Shown in pieces: positions 63,052 to 64,000 of a stretch of 64,000 nt of DNA. The DNA is from an uncultured Burkholderiales bacterium (lineage in GTDB: Bacteria > Pseudomonadota > Gammaproteobacteria > Burkholderiales > Burkholderiaceae_C), in assembly GCA_903896615.1 (NCBI GenBank), contig CAITYM010000012.1, positions 1-64,000 on the forward strand. The letters run 5' to 3'. Numbering within the stretch: the stretch's first letter is position 1; every line of letters starts with the position of its first letter. The translations under genes and the position numbers were made by a program. Under the pieces are notes generated by a model that saw only the letters and a program-made list of their open reading frames with translations, was not told where the DNA came from and made no database searches.

Positions 63052-64000
63052 ATGTCTAGACGTCTTTTCAATAAATCCCTTGTACTCAGCGCCATCGCAT
63101 TAGCCTGTGGCGTTGCAAGCGCACAAACAGTCCCCATTAAATTTCAATTGGACTGGCGATTTGAAGGTCCTTCTGCCCTATTTCTAGTACCCCAAGCAAA
63201 TGGATACTTTAAGGATGCAAATTTGGATGTCACTGTAGACGCGGGTAACGGCTCAGGCGGTGCTGTTACGCGAGTAGCCTCCGGCTCTTATGACTTGGGC
63301 TTTGCCGATTTAGCTGCGCTCATGGAATTTAATGCCAACAATCCAGATGCACCCAACAAGCCAATCGCCATCATGATGGTTTATAACAATACGCCGGCAT
63401 CGGTGATGGCACTCAAAAAATCTGGGATCAAAACGCCTGCTGACTTGAGTGGTAAAAAATTTGGAGCCCCCGTATTTGATGCTGGTCGCCGTGCTTTCCC
63501 CATTTTTGCTAAAGCTAATAAAATCTCCAATGTCACATGGACAGCTATGGACCCAACGCTTAGGGAAACCATGTTGGTTCGGGGTGACATCGACGCAATT
63601 ACGGGCTTTACATTCACGTCATTACTTAACATTGAAGCGAGAGGCGTTCCCGCCTCAGACGTAGTCGTTCTTCAATATCCTGACTACGGTGTCAAACTCT
63701 ACGGCAATGCAATCATTGCCTCGCCTAAATTTCTTAAAGAAAATCCAGCAGCAGTTAAAGCGTTCTTGAAAGCTTTCACAAAAGGTGTCAAAGACGTCAT
63801 TGCTGACCCAGCAAAAGCTATTGAAACAGTCAAAGCCAAAGACGGCATCATCAATTCTGAGTTAGAAACACGTAGACTAAAACTCGCAATTGACACCGTT
63901 ATCAATAGTCCAGACGCTCACAGGGAAGGTTTTGGACAAATTAATGCGCCTAGACTTGCTTTAATGGCATCTCAAGTCTCTGATGCATTTAATACCAAAA
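63052..64000 (+). CDS. NMT1/SsuA-family ABC transporter substrate-binding protein (cut by window end)
   Basis: A frame open from ATG 63052 to the end of the window (316 codons, no stop yet). AGGAGA lies eight bases upstream. Signal peptide about 1-24 (ALACGVASA). The mature protein starts VPIKFQLDWRFEGPSALFLVPQANGYFKDANLDVTVDAGNGSGGAVTRVASGSYDLGFADLAALM, the NMT1/SsuA-type fold used for pyrimidine, taurine and nitrogen-heterocycle receptors. Its place after the purine genes suggests a purine or ureide ligand. Membrane and ATPase genes would be expected beyond the window. Confidence 0.9.
   Translation, partial: MSRRLFNKSLVLSAIALACGVASAQTVPIKFQLDWRFEGPSALFLVPQANGYFKDANLDVTVDAGNGSGGAVTRVASGSYDLGFADLAALMEFNANNPDAPNKPIAIMMVYNNTPASVMALKKSGIKTPADLSGKKFGAPVFDAGRRAFPIFAKANKISNVTWTAMDPTLRETMLVRGDIDAITGFTFTSLLNIEARGVPASDVVVLQYPDYGVKLYGNAIIASPKFLKENPAAVKAFLKAFTKGVKDVIADPAKAIETVKAKDGIINSELETRRLKLAIDTVINSPDAHREGFGQINAPRLALMASQVSDAFNTK

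Noticed and set aside
1..64000. CRISPR arrays, prophage or insertion sequences
   Set aside because: No regularly spaced repeats, cas, integrase, phage structural or transposase motifs were seen.

Overview
This 64 kb window looks like chromosomal DNA of a betaproteobacterium of the order Burkholderiales. The evidence is the queG-tsaE-amiC-mutL-miaA neighbourhood, three Bug-type solute receptors without membrane partners, a BktB-like thiolase, and the gentisate and urate gene sets. The sequence is clearly AT-leaning for that order (judged by eye, not counted). There are no phage genes, transposases or CRISPR arrays. I recognise no linked HTH transcription regulator in the whole window.

Region 1 (1-17 kb) is mostly housekeeping: queG (partial), tsaE, amiC, a small secreted protein with a repeat tail, a DedA protein, mutL, miaA, a 2Fe-2S ferredoxin, an MFS exporter, an RluA-type pseudouridine synthase, a thiolase, a core-MetE-like methyltransferase overlapping a luciferase-like oxidoreductase, ettA and an RhlE-type helicase. 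Region 2 (17-24 kb) suggests sugar-acid use (2-hydroxyacid dehydrogenase, DenD-like dehydrogenase, DgoK-like kinase, a Bug receptor), followed by PPK2 and a SET-domain protein. Region 3 (24-31 kb) has a cysteine-cluster protein coupled to a GNAT-like acyltransferase, an 800-base AT-rich stretch with a possibly decayed gene, tRNA-Gly(CCC), and a gentisate operon (dioxygenase, fumarylpyruvate hydrolase, maleylpyruvate isomerase, Bug receptor). Region 4 (31-35 kb) holds a DnaQ/GIY-YIG fusion nuclease, a two-gene unit of unknown function (degenerate globin-like plus YbjN-like protein, then a coiled-coil protein), and an SRAP protein. Region 5 (35-43 kb) is a heavy-metal-type RND efflux operon with two unknown genes inserted, opposite an outer-membrane barrel-like gene.

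Region 6 (43-64 kb) centres on purine import and breakdown. Genes present: adenine deaminase, a BMP-type ABC importer, 8-oxoguanine deaminase, urate hydroxylase PuuD, hydroxyisourate hydrolase, allantoinase PuuE, a fused OHCU decarboxylase/allantoate amidohydrolase, an M20 amidohydrolase, and an NMT1-type receptor cut by the window end. Together they predict adenine/8-oxoguanine -> urate -> allantoin -> allantoate -> ureidoglycolate. Xanthine dehydrogenase is not in the window. A tartrate dehydrogenase-like enzyme and a type-2 glycerate kinase nearby could carry the C2/C3 acids onward.

The most interesting signals are: a hairpin exactly between the Shine-Dalgarno and AUG of puuD; a perfect palindrome in the uraH/puuE promoter; a structured leader before the NMT1 gene; the globin-like/YbjN-like pair; the cysteine-cluster/GNAT pair; and a dehydrogenase whose usual catalytic arginine is serine. 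All function calls come from reading motifs; no database search was run.
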